A stretch of 64,000 bases of DNA, from NCBI GenBank assembly GCA_016748015.1, contig JAAOMT010000597.1, positions 510,351 through 574,350 of the forward strand, in the 5' to 3' direction. Below the pieces are notes generated by a model. The model was not told the DNA's origin. It saw only the letters and a list, made by a program, of their open reading frames with translations, and searched no databases. Positions 15,932 to 27,760 of this stretch are shown one piece after another. The first letter of the stretch is position 1, and the number at the start of each line of letters is the position of its first letter. This DNA comes from Geosiphon pyriformis. Taxonomy: Eukaryota; Glomeromycota; Glomeromycetes; Archaeosporales; Geosiphonaceae. A program made the position numbers and the translations under genes.

Positions 15932-16995
15932 AAGAGTTATAGTTGATTCACTAAAATTAATATTAATATTAGATTATTGAGATAGGTTTTGTAATATGTA
16001 ATTTAAATTTAGCTGAAATAAACCAGAAATTTAAAAATGGACATCTCCAAATGCGTCTTTTATATGAGTTCATAGCAATATTGTTCTCGTTATATTGTCA
16101 AATTTTATGAAAAATTCTTTAAAAATTTGTGTTAAATTGCTCATTTTTTAAAAAGTTAATATTTAACCATATATAAAATATCTATATTTAAAATACTTTG
16201 AAAAAATTGAACAGCTTCAAATTCGTAAAAGATATGTATTCTCGCAAAAAGTAAACTATTAAACAGCTTTGCATTAAATTATTAAAAGATATCAATAGTT
16301 GGTTCAAACAGCAAGGATATTTTAATACTTTACATAATTTTTTTAATATATATTTTCATAAGAGAACTATCCAAAATAATATTTTCAAAATTTTTAGATA
16401 TATCATGTATGTTGAAAGTATGAAAAATTTAATAATGAGTCAATTAGTCTTTACTTTTTTGAATTTCTGATAAATTAAAGAATTGATATATTAGTAAAAT
16501 TCTAAAATTAAATAATATTAAAAAAATGTACATAAGTATCTTAAATTTCGAAAGCAACACAATATATTTAAATTTTATTAATAAAATTGGATATTTTCGA
16601 AAATTTGTCAAAAGCTCTAATCTGATAATTCACATTTTATCTTTTTTAAGAAAAGGAAATTTGTAAAAAACAAATTACCCTAAGAAGTTAAATTTTGTAA
16701 TAATTGGATATTTATTATTGATGTTATTTATTTTAAATTAAAAACCGCAAATTCTGTTGGAGAAATTTTGGGCCTCTCATTTGAGATACTAAATTCTCGA
16801 CTTTAGAAGTATAATCAGTTCAAATTTTATCACAAAATACGAATTAGCTCAAGATTATCACTTTATTGTTTTTCCAAGGATAAATTCTATTATAGAATAA
16901 ACTCCCGCTAAATTGTTCAACTAAACAATTGATTTTTGAGGTCTAAAAAATTTCTATTGCTATTTTTCCAATTTCCGAAAATTTTTTGGTAAAAC
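15932..16995. other. Convergent intergenic region, no gene seen
   Basis: About 1 kb between the 3' ends of channel gene A (+) and the NmrA-RG gene (-). It is A+T-rich and presumably holds both 3' UTRs. I see no coding segment. Confidence 0.6.
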
Positions 16996-18871
16996 TTACA
17001 AACGAGCCCTAATCACTTGATTATCAGATCGGCGACCATATCGACTTCGGTTTCTGCCATCACGACGACCTTCTCGATCCCAATCATCACGACGACCACT
17101 TCGGTCTCTGCCATCACGACGACCTTCTCGATCCCAGTCATCACGACGACCACTTCGGTCTCTGCCATCACGACGACCTTCTCGGTCCCAGTCATCACGA
17201 CGACCACTTCGGTCTCTGCCATCACGACGACCTTCTCGGTCCCAGTCATCACGACGACCGCTTCGGCCTCTGTTATCACGACCACCATCACGATCACCTC
17301 GGCGACCATCACGACGACTATCACGACCACCTCGGCGACCATCTCCCTCAAGTTCTTCAATGTTTTCCTATGATTTTTGAAGGAGTAAATATAAAGTATT
17401 CATGCAGAAAGTATTAAAAATGGAAATAAAACAATTGTTGTTCTCTTTACCCTGAAGAATTCTTCGAGCGACTCGGGTTCACGACCATTAATTCTGCGGA
17501 TGTCATCGGTTGGAGATACCTTATTTTCACGCGCGTATTCAATCAAGTCGAGGCTAATAAAAAAATTTAAAGTTGATATTTAAATTTAAAAATATAAAAG
17601 CATTTAAAGGAAAATCAAGTCACTTACATTTTTTCAATTTCAAATTCTTTAATGGGAAGGAAATCCAATGGGTCATTTTCCTCGTTAAATCGGCCACGGT
17701 AACCATCACCTCTTCGGCCACGTTGATAATGACCACCATCACGACGATTATCACGATCACGAGGGCCCTCATGACCTTCATTAAGGGATCTAAGGTAGTC
17801 TTGTAATTCACGAGGATTCACTTCCTCATATTCAACTTGTTCGCGACCGAGGGTATCGTTGAGAATATCAACAATATCACCAGGAGATAGAGATTCAGGG
17901 CCAGTTAATTCGTAGACTTGATGTTTTCTTCCAGAATCTTTTCTGAATCTATTATTTTCTGTGATAATATTCGCAATGGCACCAGTAACGTCACATAAGT
18001 TGACAGGTGCAAATTCATCACGGTCTTCATCCAAGGGCAAGCTGAAATATCCGTCTTGAATTTGTTCACTCCAAAGGAGGAATACTTGTTGAAGAATTGT
18101 TGATCTATTTAAATGTGGAAAGATTGAAGAGAAATTTGGAATGATTAAGATTGAGTCAAATAATTGAAAATTTGTAAAAAGTAAAAAAGAAAACTGATGG
18201 ACTGAATACCTAAGTATCACAACATTTCGACCTTCCTCGCGCCATATTCTCTCAATTTCCTCAAATTCACGATGAGTTGCTGTTCGGCCTTCGTTAGCAC
18301 CAATGACTGACAAAACAACAACATTACGGACGTCGTTTCTCCTGGCAGCCTACAAGAATCTAATTGTTCAGTGAAAGAAAATTTTTTGTAATTAATTATA
18401 AGATTTATTTACCCTGGCTAATTTTTCAGCTTTGTTCACTCGATCTCTGTTTGATTCGGCTACCCAGACCAACCAATCAACATTTCGAAGAGCATGATCA
18501 AGGGATCTATCGTTATCAAAATCAGTTTCTCGGACTTCAGCTCCTTCATATTCCAAACGCTGGACGTTTTTATCATTTAGATTTTGAGTCAAAGCTCGGA
18601 CTTCAAAATCTTCATTGCCTCCACGGTGTTCTCGCCTTTCTGAAACTTCAGAGCGAGCGCGATTTTCGTTTCTACGACCACTTTGACCTCTTCTGCGTCT
18701 ATAATCGTCCTCATCACCATCACGACGACCACGTCGGCTTCCACACAAGAGACCTCGAGCAATTGTGTTTCCAATGTAGCGATCCGTAGATGTGACAGCG
18801 ATGTTCCAGTTTTTGTTGTGGCGACGACCAGAAACTGAACGATTTTGATCAGAAATTTCGGCTGAAGACAT
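16996..18871 (-). CDS. NmrA-like Rossmann protein with Arg/Gly-rich repeat tail (paralogue 1)
   Basis: Five minus-strand exons (18871-18413, 18349-18210, 18104-17628, 17553-17451, 17367-16996) give 516 residues. After an Arg-rich leader, residues 24-42 read NIAVTSTDRYIGNTIARGL, the place of the first strand and Gly-rich turn of an NmrA-type atypical SDR. The usual G-x-x-G-x-x-G is reduced to its last glycine. Further Rossmann strands follow (LDHALRNVDWLVWVAES; NVVVLSVIGANEGRTATHRE; a YELTGPESLSPGDIVDILN segment typical of the NmrA C-terminal half). The last 120 residues are Arg/Gly/Asp-rich and contain four 18-residue repeats. NmrA/HSCARG relatives are redox-sensing regulators rather than enzymes. 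RG tails often bind RNA; that role here is inference. It is divergent from paralogue 2 at 21954, with 3.1 kb between the start codons. Confidence 0.82.
17044..17259 (-). repeat. 54-bp coding minisatellite (4 copies), RG tail of paralogue 1
   Basis: Four head-to-tail 54-bp units, differing at only a few bases, each encoding 18 residues of the type GRRDDWDREGRRDGRDRS. Because the length is a multiple of three, copy-number change would not shift the frame. Degenerate copies lie on either side. Confidence 0.95.
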
Positions 18872-18951
18872 TTCTCTTATGCTGAATGTGGTTTGGTAAA
18901 AATAAGTGGTGTTTTTGAGACAATTACTTTTTCACGAGAGAAAGGAAGGAA

Positions 18952-18999
18952 GCAATTGGTGAGGAATCTGGGAAGACGCTGAAGCTCTGTATATTTATA
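18952..18999 (-). promoter_or_regulatory. Core promoter of NmrA-RG paralogue 1
   Basis: On the minus strand TATAAATA (18999-18992) is followed about 30 bases later by AGATTCCTCACCAATTGC (18969-18952). Nearly the same pair occurs upstream of the other two paralogues. The spacing suggests the second motif lies at the transcription start. Confidence 0.6.
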
Positions 19000-20901
19000 T
19001 TCGTTTGGAGCTGCTAAATTCTTTAGGAAGTACTGAAAAACTTTGATGAAAGAAAATAGCATGCTTTCTAACTCAAATTTTTTCTGATTAAAGATTGGAA
19101 TAATTAAAATTTTAATTATCATTGATAAAGAAAATTTTCATTGTTATCAGAAAAAGATTGCGCCATTTTCTAACATCATCGTCGATGTTGCAGTAACGGG
19201 AATTCCAACAACTTGAATTATTTTTCGTTACCCTCTATTGAAATGTTTTGTCAATTATTAAGACTTTAGCTATGTTTTTACGTTTTATTTTTTGTGCGTG
19301 AGAAAGGTTGGAGACATAATAATTTTGGGAATTCAATGAAATTTTACATCTTTGGTTGATAATTCATAAATTGAATACGCCAACTGCATGCATTAATATT
19401 GATCTAGTTTTCAATACAAAAACACCACTTTTAATTCATCAAAGATCCTTTTTTCCATTGTTTCCTTGACTTCTTATAGCTTTGGGAATTTTATATCTTT
19501 TAGAACTGGATATTTATAGAATCTCTAAATTTTTATATTTCTTTCATGATTTAAAATTACTATTATTTTCTTGGCTTTCGTATGATTTCAAAATTAATCA
19601 AAGGATATCTCTTTGAAATTTCAAACTAAAAATGTAATTAATATCCAATTTTGCTAAATAATGCTAAGTGCTAACCTCTTTTTAAAAAAATAGATCGATC
19701 GATCTGATATCAGGGATTAGATTTTTATCGAAAACGACATGTGTTAAAAAAGTACAAAAACACGAGGAACGGGAATTTTTTAAATCTTGTATCTTCCCAT
19801 TTAAGCTATAAAAACATGCATTTTATAAATTATTTGTGAAACGAAACACGAAATTTATCTAATGATATATAATATTACAAACAAAAAATAAGCTCTATCA
19901 ATGACTATTTTAAGCTATTTTGGGAAATAATTTTTTAAAAAAGGATATTTCAATTTATAAATATTTCGAGCTTTAATAGTTAAATTTTTATTTGTCGAGC
20001 ATAAATAGCAATAGTTTCCAGTTTTCGTTAATCTATTAATGTGAGCCTAAAGAGAACAATGAAAATTTGCAGTTTTTTGATTCGCCCGATCATCTGGGCA
20101 AGATTATCCGAGACAATTTTTAATGGGATGTGTCGTTTGAAAAGTATGTATAATTTTTCAAAATTATACATACAAGAATATATTTCAAGTCTTATGTTTT
20201 TTTTTCCCAGGCTGAAAATTAAAATTTTGTTTCATAAAGTTAATAAGTTAAAAGTTTTTTTGCTAATATCAGTTTGGACATGAAAAAGTCGTGGGTATTT
20301 GTTGTTATATTACATATTACAAAAATCATTACAGGCTAACAAATCGATGCCAAAATGTTTTATTCCTCTTTTAATTCAAGATTTCTTTGCAGTTAATCAT
20401 GATAATCAATATATTTTCATAATTGAACCAATTTTATACACATAAAAAATTTAATTTTTTTCTCAATTTAAAAAGCATGACTCGCAAAAAAAAAATTTGA
20501 TAAATTATTTTTAAAGGTTAGTATTTAATTCAAGATCGGGTTTGATTATGAATGAAAATTTTGGTATGAATTCAAAATACTTCAGTACCCTGTAAAGTTC
20601 CCGTCTCAAAAAAAAATAATTTGTAATCGAAAGAATGGCGTACGAAAATATTGAAAAAAACACGCCACATTATTATCAAGCAAGATAGAAATAGCTTGAT
20701 TTGTGAAAAAATTGAATAACAAATAAGATGATAGAACAAAAATACTTGGATTTATCGTTAAATTCAAAATAGGCTGAGATTTTTTAAATTTTTTTGTTTC
20801 AACGCTAAATGATAACAACTTCCTTTGATTTTGTAAGATGATTGGCTTCTGAGGTATCCCATTTAGAATTAATTTATTTTAAAAATCATCGTCATTTTAA
20901 T
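19000..20901. other. Intergenic, no gene seen
   Basis: Upstream space between the divergent NmrA-RG genes. No coding segment recognised; the 80-codon frame at 20041-20283 has no family features. A perfect hairpin with 14-bp arms and a 2-base loop lies at 20144-20173 (arm GTATGTATAATTTT). Confidence 0.55.
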
Positions 20902-20903
20902 TA

Positions 20904-21353
20904 CCGTAGAGCACTACTTATAGTACCAAGGGTATTATTCAAAACTTACTGGTCAGGAAATTGTATAGTACCCCTAAATATCATACATGGATGGAAGTAT
21001 TAAATATAAAGGGAGGGGGTACTTTTAATACTATTAATACTATTGGAATTCATTTTCAACAAGAAAGTAAAATAGATTATTCATCTTCTAATAATTATGA
21101 AAATAATCATAATATAGAAGAAGATTGTAATATTGATGAAAGTGATAGTGAAAGTTATGAAAATGAAACAACATATAATAATAGTTTGGAAGATTAAATA
21201 TGTAATAATAATCATTAAAATGTAATAAAATACCCGGGTCTTATTAAAAATAATATGAGTTATAATTTAAAAAATGCCTCAGATACTTTACAATTTTTAA
21301 AAATTAATATCATATAATGTACCCGGTCTTAATTATGCGGTAGTGCTTTACGA
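20904..21353. mobile_element. Candidate non-autonomous TIR element with TA flanks
   Basis: The left end CCGTAGAGCACTAC and right end GTAGTGCTTTACGA are inverted copies with two mismatches. Weaker similarity continues inwards (TACCAAGGGTA-TTAT against ACCGGGTAC-ATTAT on the other strand). Each end is followed outward by TA (20902-20903 and 21354-21355), as expected for a Tc1/mariner-type TA target duplication. Inside is a 78-codon frame (20961-21197) with an acidic, Asn/Ser-rich C-terminus, too short for a transposase. It may be a leftover of one or may be non-coding. Confidence 0.5.
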
Positions 21354-21864
21354 TAGTGGTTAGTTTCTTAAAATCAGTATGCCAAATAGTTAAAAATTAA
21401 TTGATGATTGAAAATAAATAAATTGGCATTAAGCAAAACAAGTCAAAGCAGTAATAATAAATTTAGGAATTCATAGTGCTTAAATTCAAATCTTTTAAAA
21501 TCATTTAGCTAATTAAACCAGCCTAATCTGAAAGTGAACAAAAAAAATGTTTCATGGTTCACATGTCCTTCCATAAAAAGATATCAAAGCTTTTCGATTT
21601 ACCGTTTCATAAAATTTACCAACGAGGAATAATGCTATATCGCATATCAGGTTAAAATTTTAAAAAGCTCACATGTTTTGCCAAATTTGATCCATGATTA
21701 TTTAAAAAAAAACTTTTAAAATAAAAAAGTGAGAAAAGGTGGGACACATGTCTTTCTTTTTTCGCCAAATTCTCGAATCTAAATCTGTCAAAAAATGCAA
21801 CCCATTACGTTTTTCTAAATACCATTTTTCCTCAAAGTTTTTCGCAAAAAGATCAAAAATCTTG

Positions 21865-21905
21865 TATAAAATAGTGGGTTTCTCCCAACTCCTCTTCACA
21901 ATTGC
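21865..21905 (+). promoter_or_regulatory. Core promoter of NmrA-RG paralogue 2
   Basis: TATAAAAT at 21865-21872 is followed by ACTCCTCTTCACAATTGC at 21888-21905. This matches the TATA plus CCTCACAATTGC arrangement of the other two paralogues, 49 bases before the start codon. Confidence 0.55.
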
Positions 21906-21953
21906 TCATAATCAAGCGATTGAGAATTCCTGAAACAAATAAATTTTTTAACA

Positions 21954-23653
21954 ATGGCCTTACAAATACAAGATAGTGTTAGTTACAGAAACCGTCGCCG
22001 TGGTGAACGTCGTTCTGATCAAGACAACAGACGAACCGGAAGAGTTGGCAACAATAGAATCGGTTTCTCGGCATGTGAGCGGTGGGTTCCAAACTGCATT
22101 ACCCGTGCCTTCGTTGGACTTTCTGGTGACACAAATATTGACCCAGAAGAATGGGACGTTTATGCACTTACTCGTCAACCCGGATGGGAACAAATCGAAG
22201 AATTGAGAAGGGCGGGCGTATGTGTACAGTTCACTGATTATAGCGACATTGATTGCTTGATGGACTCGCTCAGGGATCTTGACTATCTTATTTGGTTCGC
22301 TGAAGGTGGTAATCGTCGAGTTGAAGAATCAAAAATGATGGCTGAGGTAAGAGTTTTTTTTGAAAAAATATACATTTTTGGAGCATTCTAGAATTCGTTT
22401 AATTATTTTCTTTAAAATAAAAGGCTTGCAGGAGGATGAATGTTTGCGTCATCATGGTTTCAGTTCAAGGTGCTGATGATGGTGAAGGTAAAACTTTCGA
22501 CGCTTATAGACAAATGGAACGAGCATTTGAAAACGAATTAGCTGAAGAAGACCTCCAAATTCTTCGGTAAAATTTCTAATGTGATTAAATATGATTCAAT
22601 TTTTAATATTTACAAATGCAATAATATTTGATTATTAGATGCGCATTCATCCAACAAGCTTTCTGGTTGTTCAGCCATTATATTCGGGTAAATTGCAAGC
22701 TAAACATGATGATCGATGAATGTAATGACTTTTTCCCTCCAATAAATTTCAACGACATGGCTAATGCGATCGAAAGCTTGATGATGTGCCCTATTGATCA
22801 AAAGATCTTCACATTGACCGGCCCTGATGCTGAAAACGCTCGTGATTGCGTTGGACTGATCAACAATAGCATTACAGGTGAAATTGGGTATGCTAGGATG
22901 ACCCGGGAAGAAATGGAGGAATATCTTAGTCATCTTCCACCATATGCTTATAACCGAGAAGAAAATACATATCGTCGAGGAGGTGATAGAAGAGATCGCG
23001 ATGGTTCTCAAATTCACAATTATGGTTATGACCAATGTGATTATCCACGCCCTTTCCTCCCATTGTATTGGGCAGAAGTTGAACTCTGGCAAGTATTGAT
23101 CATTTTGTTCATTTTCAAAAATTCTGATTAATGCTAATGAGTGAATATCTTGTTGAATTAGGTGTGATTTTATGGAGTACATGAAGAGTGGTAAGGCTAA
23201 TTCCCCAACCTTGCAAGTACATGATATTACTCAAACTCCCCCTCAAGATCTTTATCAATTTTTCATGGTAAATTATATTTTTGGCTTTATATTGAGAAAT
23301 CTTTGAAACAAAATACTTACCTATCTTTAAAACAGAGGAGTTCGGATGATTTTGAGCCATCGACACGAAGAAATGGCAAAGAGGGTCGTCGGCAAGATGA
23401 TCGATTCAATCGTGGCCACCGTGGAGATTTAAGACGCCACCGTAATTGGGAAGATGATGAATATAATCGTGGTCGTCGTGGTAATTCAAGACGTCATCGT
23501 GATTGGGAAGATGATGAATATAATCGTGGTCGCCGTGGTGATTCGAGACGTCATCGTAATTGGGAAGATGATGAATATAATCGTGGCCATCGAGGTAATT
23601 ATAACCGAGGCCGTCGATCTCGTGATGGTAACCGATTCATCGCCAAGCTATAA
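21954..23653 (+). CDS. NmrA-like Rossmann protein with Arg/Gly-rich repeat tail (paralogue 2)
   Basis: Five exons (21954-22346, 22424-22566, 22639-23088, 23162-23267, 23336-23653) give 469 residues. The order matches paralogue 1: an Arg-rich leader, a degenerate first Rossmann strand (IGFSACERWVPNCITRAFV, no Gly motif left), a DLDYLIWFAEGGNRRVEESK segment, a VCVIMVSVQGADDGEGKTF strand, and the LTGPDAENARDCVGLINNS segment. The Arg-rich tail carries three 57-bp repeats. Intron 3 must start with GC (CTCTG then GCAAGT) because the only nearby GT donor would put a stop codon right after the junction. It is the most divergent of the three; the missing Gly motif makes normal NAD(P) binding doubtful. 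Confidence 0.8.
23411..23581 (+). repeat. 57-bp coding minisatellite (3 copies), RG tail of paralogue 2
   Basis: Three 57-bp units starting at 23411, 23468 and 23525, then a partial fourth, encode 19-residue blocks of the type RGRRGNSRRHRDWEDDEYN. Unit length and sequence differ from those of paralogues 1 and 3. Confidence 0.93.
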
Positions 23654-25575
23654 TATTTGACTTTAGAGATCTAATGCTATCTCGGAAGTTCAGATTTTAG
23701 AACAGAATTAGCTTTTGTACTTTTAGAGAAGATAAAGTTTTATGGATTATTAAAATAAAACAATTCTGAAATTATTAAATTTAAGAGGTTCCCAAAAAAG
23801 CCAAGAATCTCAGTTAAAGTTCCTAATAAAAGTTGTGGCATTGATAAAACCGTAATGTATTGATATTAACAGTGTAAAATTTCAAAGGTCACAAAAGATC
23901 TGGTTGCAATGTTGTAAAAGGCTTGGATGAAAAATTATGGGTAGTTTCGACAGATTATTTTCTCGAAGAACAAGACAGGGGTAAATCTCTGCGATTGAAT
24001 TATCAATTATTACAGCTAGTATTTATTTGGGCAGGTAGATGAGCAATTGCAATGATCTTTGAACATATCCCATGAGATTTGTTTTAGACAAATATCACGA
24101 TATTCTATTTAAAAAAGAAGTTAGAACTTCAAAAAAAAAACCGATCAAAAAATCACATCATTCGAAACAAAATTGCTTTTAATGAAGTTATAATTTAAAT
24201 ATTTATGTAATTCATTGTGTATGATTCTTTTAACCATGTATCCAAATGGTCTCAACAAATACTTTGAATATTATCCCGGAATTAAAAAATTTTGGAAAGT
24301 TTACTCTTTTATCAATTGAAAAATCTTAAAAAACTAAAAATAAAAGTTTGTCCCGCAATTTAGAGACAGCAAAATCAATCAATCAATCAAATCACATAAT
24401 TTTGTGTCTAAATGCTTTATGTATTTAAAATTTCAGGATTATGACTATATTATACCATTTTGCAAGTTTTAAAGTCAAATTTTCTAAATTCATCTCATGC
24501 TTGAAATTTTTTTAATTTTTTAATTATATGTTATCAATATTCATACCTGATTTTTTCTTTTAAAACTATACTAAAAATAAAATAAAAAACTAATCAACCT
24601 TAAGTTTTTGAAAAAAAAAGGTAAACTACTCAAAAAACTGATTTGAAACTTTTCTCAATAAAGCGACTTGTCTATTTCTAAAAATTTAAGTAAAAGTAAA
24701 AATCTTTTCTCATAAAATTTGTGAATTTAACCGAATAATCCAAATTCTCTAACAGCTTGATATTTGTAAAAAGGGATCTGGTTTTTTAACTGAAGAAATT
24801 GCTGACTAACAAAGTCCTAGATTTTATTGAAAATTATCTATTTCCTTTTAATCAAAAATTAATTATTAATCCAAAAACACTTTGAATTATTTGAACGAAA
24901 ATTGTGAGTTTGAAAGAGACTTTATATCTCTGTTAATTAACGTAAGAGAACTTATCACTATCAAAGAAATTTGACAAATTCATAGCAAAAGCTGCCAAAT
25001 TTATATTCAGAATAACTGAATTTTTCATTTACCCCAAATCTTTAAGTAAAGCATGTCATAAGGGAAATTTTTTTCGAATTAAAAATTATGAAGCCCAATG
25101 ACAGAGCCTCGAGAACTTTTAGTAAAATCACAAAATATTTTCACTCTGTTCCTGTTAAGTATGCACAATTTTTAATTTTGAAAATTGTTAGCTCTGGGTG
25201 CCTTTGTGCAAAAACTTGGTGACATAATAGCTACATTAATACTTTTTTTTTCGAGACTTTGTAAAAATTTCCAATTTAGTTTTTTATTTCAAAAGATGAA
25301 GAATCATCAAAGTGCTCAATTATATTAAATTATCGAATTTATAATTAAAAGGGTTTTAAAATATTTTTGCTCTAGGTTCTCAAGTCAGAGTTTTTTAAAT
25401 TGCGTATATATCAGAAAAAAATCTCCTTTTTTTGATTTTATTTTGTTAAAATGAATTAATCAATCTTCAGCCCACCATTGTTGATTGATTTATTTGGCAA
25501 AACTCTCTTAAGATGCCCATTCCCAAATATCTTGGCCTATAGACACAAAAAGAATGTCGCCATAAATCAATGATA
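23654..25575. other. Convergent intergenic region, no gene seen
   Basis: About 1.9 kb between the 3' ends of NmrA-RG paralogue 2 (+) and the Mg2+ transporter gene (-). No long frame or recognisable relic; there is a short AATC tract near 24375-24390. Confidence 0.6.
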
Positions 25576-27760
25576 TCAAATTAGTCCTCGGCGTTTGGCT
25601 TGTATCATTCCTACTACACCGATAAAGATCATTAATCCTACGATCCAGAAAAACCAAACCAGATCGTCTTGATCGTCCCCAGGTACCTTCACATTCATCC
25701 CGAAAATGCCTTGAGAACGAGAATTGAGATAAATAAATTTTGATAATTAGTAGCAAAATTTGATAGATTCACTAAGTGAATTGCTAGATTCCATCTTATT
25801 TTGGACTCCCACCTGCTATCAAAGTAGAAGGAAGAAGAATTGTGGCAAAAACTGAAAGCTTTCCAATTGCATCGTTTGTCTTATTGCTAAGTTGTGTGAT
25901 TTCAATCGAGATTTGAGCCAAATAAGTGGAATGTGATCGACCAAGAATATTTTCGCAGTGATTGATATTTTGAACCATGGTAATAATGTGGTCTGTGAAA
26001 AAGCATAAGTTTCTGAATAGATTTTTTCTAAAATTTGAAATATAGACAGCACACAATCTAAAATAAATACCTTGAATGTCATGCAAGTAGAGCTTTACTT
26101 CACCACGATCACCACCAGTTGCAAGTACTTTTTCCTCGCATCTTTTAATTAATCCTTTAATAACATCGGCTTTACTTCCCAACAATCTCAATAAACTCAT
26201 TACAACCTTTCGATTGTGCCCTATTCGCCGTAACATATCAGATTGTTCGGTTTGTCTTAAAATTAAAACGAGCTCATCCATTGTGTCTGTTTCAACTTCA
26301 ACTTTGCGAACCAGCGGTGCAAATGAGTCTGTTATGTCATCGAGAATAGCGTAGTTTATCCAATCTTTTGAGACATATTTAAAGGGCGAGATGTTTAAAA
26401 TTCTAAGTCGTATATTACGTTGAAAAAATAAAAATTTGTATTAGTATTTTTAGTATACCTGGAGTAACTTTTATGAAGTCCCTTAAATGCCTTATTCGCT
26501 CTCTGACGTTTGATGCGTGTGGTGCTTGCTTAAAATGAAACTTTTTAAATGTACAAGGAGCATTGGATTAAAATTTCTAATATTGCGAAACTATTTAATA
26601 TTTCCACAAGAATTGCAAAATATAACCTTACTGTTAAAATTCCTTCCTTCATAACAACATTGTAAATATTGACTGGTTGCAAGAAGTTTGGACTATTCTG
26701 ATCTTGAACAAAAGAACGGAAACAAATGAAGTAATATGTACGAAAAAGGTCACACTTTTCTCGTGATTCTTCCATTGCTATATCTTCCATTGTCAATGGA
26801 TGAATATTAAATATCTTGATGCAAAAGCAGATATTTGATTAAAAAGTTATCAAATGGAATTTGGATGTTTAAATTTAAGATTTGAAGCATATTTTACCTT
26901 GCTCAACATTTTCATTTCTGAATCACTTGGTGCCAATACATTAATCCAGAAAACTCCTTGCTTTAAGAGATTTTCAAAACTAGTTTCTTCAGGTGGCAAT
27001 TCAAAAAAAGAATGTGCTTGGATTGCCCCTCTCTCTACTGAATAAAATGTAAATCGTAATTTATCCGATAAGTCCTCACCTGGTAGCTTATAAATTTAAA
27101 AATTTTTGAAATAAATAAATCTTCAAGATTTCAAAAAGAATACTGTCGATATTATATAAATACCCTCGCTCGATCTCCATATAAGCTCATTTTTCGTTTT
27201 TGAATTCTTTTTTTATATGAAGAATTTCTTGAAATTGTTGGACTTAATAAAATAGGAGGACTCAAAATTGTATTTCCGAAATTTATCTCATCTCTCAAAG
27301 TATCACTCTCCTGCCATTTTATATTTTCTTCATTTGCATATTTCTCCAAAGCTTCGAAATCAATACCAGATTTAGCTTCAGAAGGCGCTGAACTAGCTGG
27401 GAAACAAAAATCTTGGGTTATATCGATATTTTCCTCGTATATTGAGCCTGCCTCTTGTTTATTATGGTAATCGGCATAGAGATCTTCAGCTGGTTCGGAA
27501 TTTTGGCTGAATAAAATGTTCGTGGGTGTCGTGGTGATGGCTAATTTTTTCGCAGGTAAAATATTGGCTGATAGTGGTGTTGGGGATTGAATTTTAAGAA
27601 TTGGTAATGCTTGAAGCTTTTGTTTTAGGGTACTAGATTTTTTGAGGATGGATGAGGTTTTTGATGAGGATGATATTCGAGAGTCGATTGATAACCTTTG
27701 TCCTTTTTCTTCGTTGTTGAAATTTAATGGGATATTTGATGAATTATTTTCACTCGACAT
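25576..27760 (-). CDS. CorA-family magnesium transporter, Alr1/Mnr2 type
   Basis: Seven minus-strand exons (27760-27164, 27086-26898, 26814-26632, 26540-26459, 26364-26071, 25992-25813, 25709-25576) join in frame to 552 residues. The first 200 residues are Ser-rich and disordered. The CorA cytoplasmic domain begins at RFTFYSVERGAIQAHSF. It continues through HPLTMEDIAMEESREKCDLF, FHFKQAPHASNVRERIRHL and WINYAILDDITDSFAP to the long stalk helix ending YLAQISIEITQLSNKTND. Two C-terminal membrane helices flank IFGMNVKVPG (about residues 510-519), which carries the GMN motif that defines CorA/Alr channels. A short basic tail follows. CorA proteins are pentamers that carry Mg2+ down its gradient; Alr1 sits in the yeast plasma membrane and Mnr2 in the vacuole, and the sequence does not say which applies here. 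It is shorter than the yeast proteins (over 850 residues), mainly at the N-terminus. Confidence 0.93.

Noticed and set aside
17017-17373. Thr/Ser/Val-rich plus-strand frame and a second minus-strand frame over the same bases
   Set aside because: Both are shadows of the repetitive last exon of the NmrA-RG gene on the minus strand; the 54-bp repeat keeps all frames open.
20961-21197. 78-residue acidic protein as an independent gene
   Set aside because: It lies inside the TA-flanked inverted-repeat element and shows no domain or splice partners; kept only as part of that element.
21888-21905. Shared CACAATTGC motifs as mere chance
   Set aside because: The longer match (AGATTCCTCAC..AATTGC) with similar TATA spacing in paralogues 1 and 3 makes chance unlikely, so it was kept as a finding.
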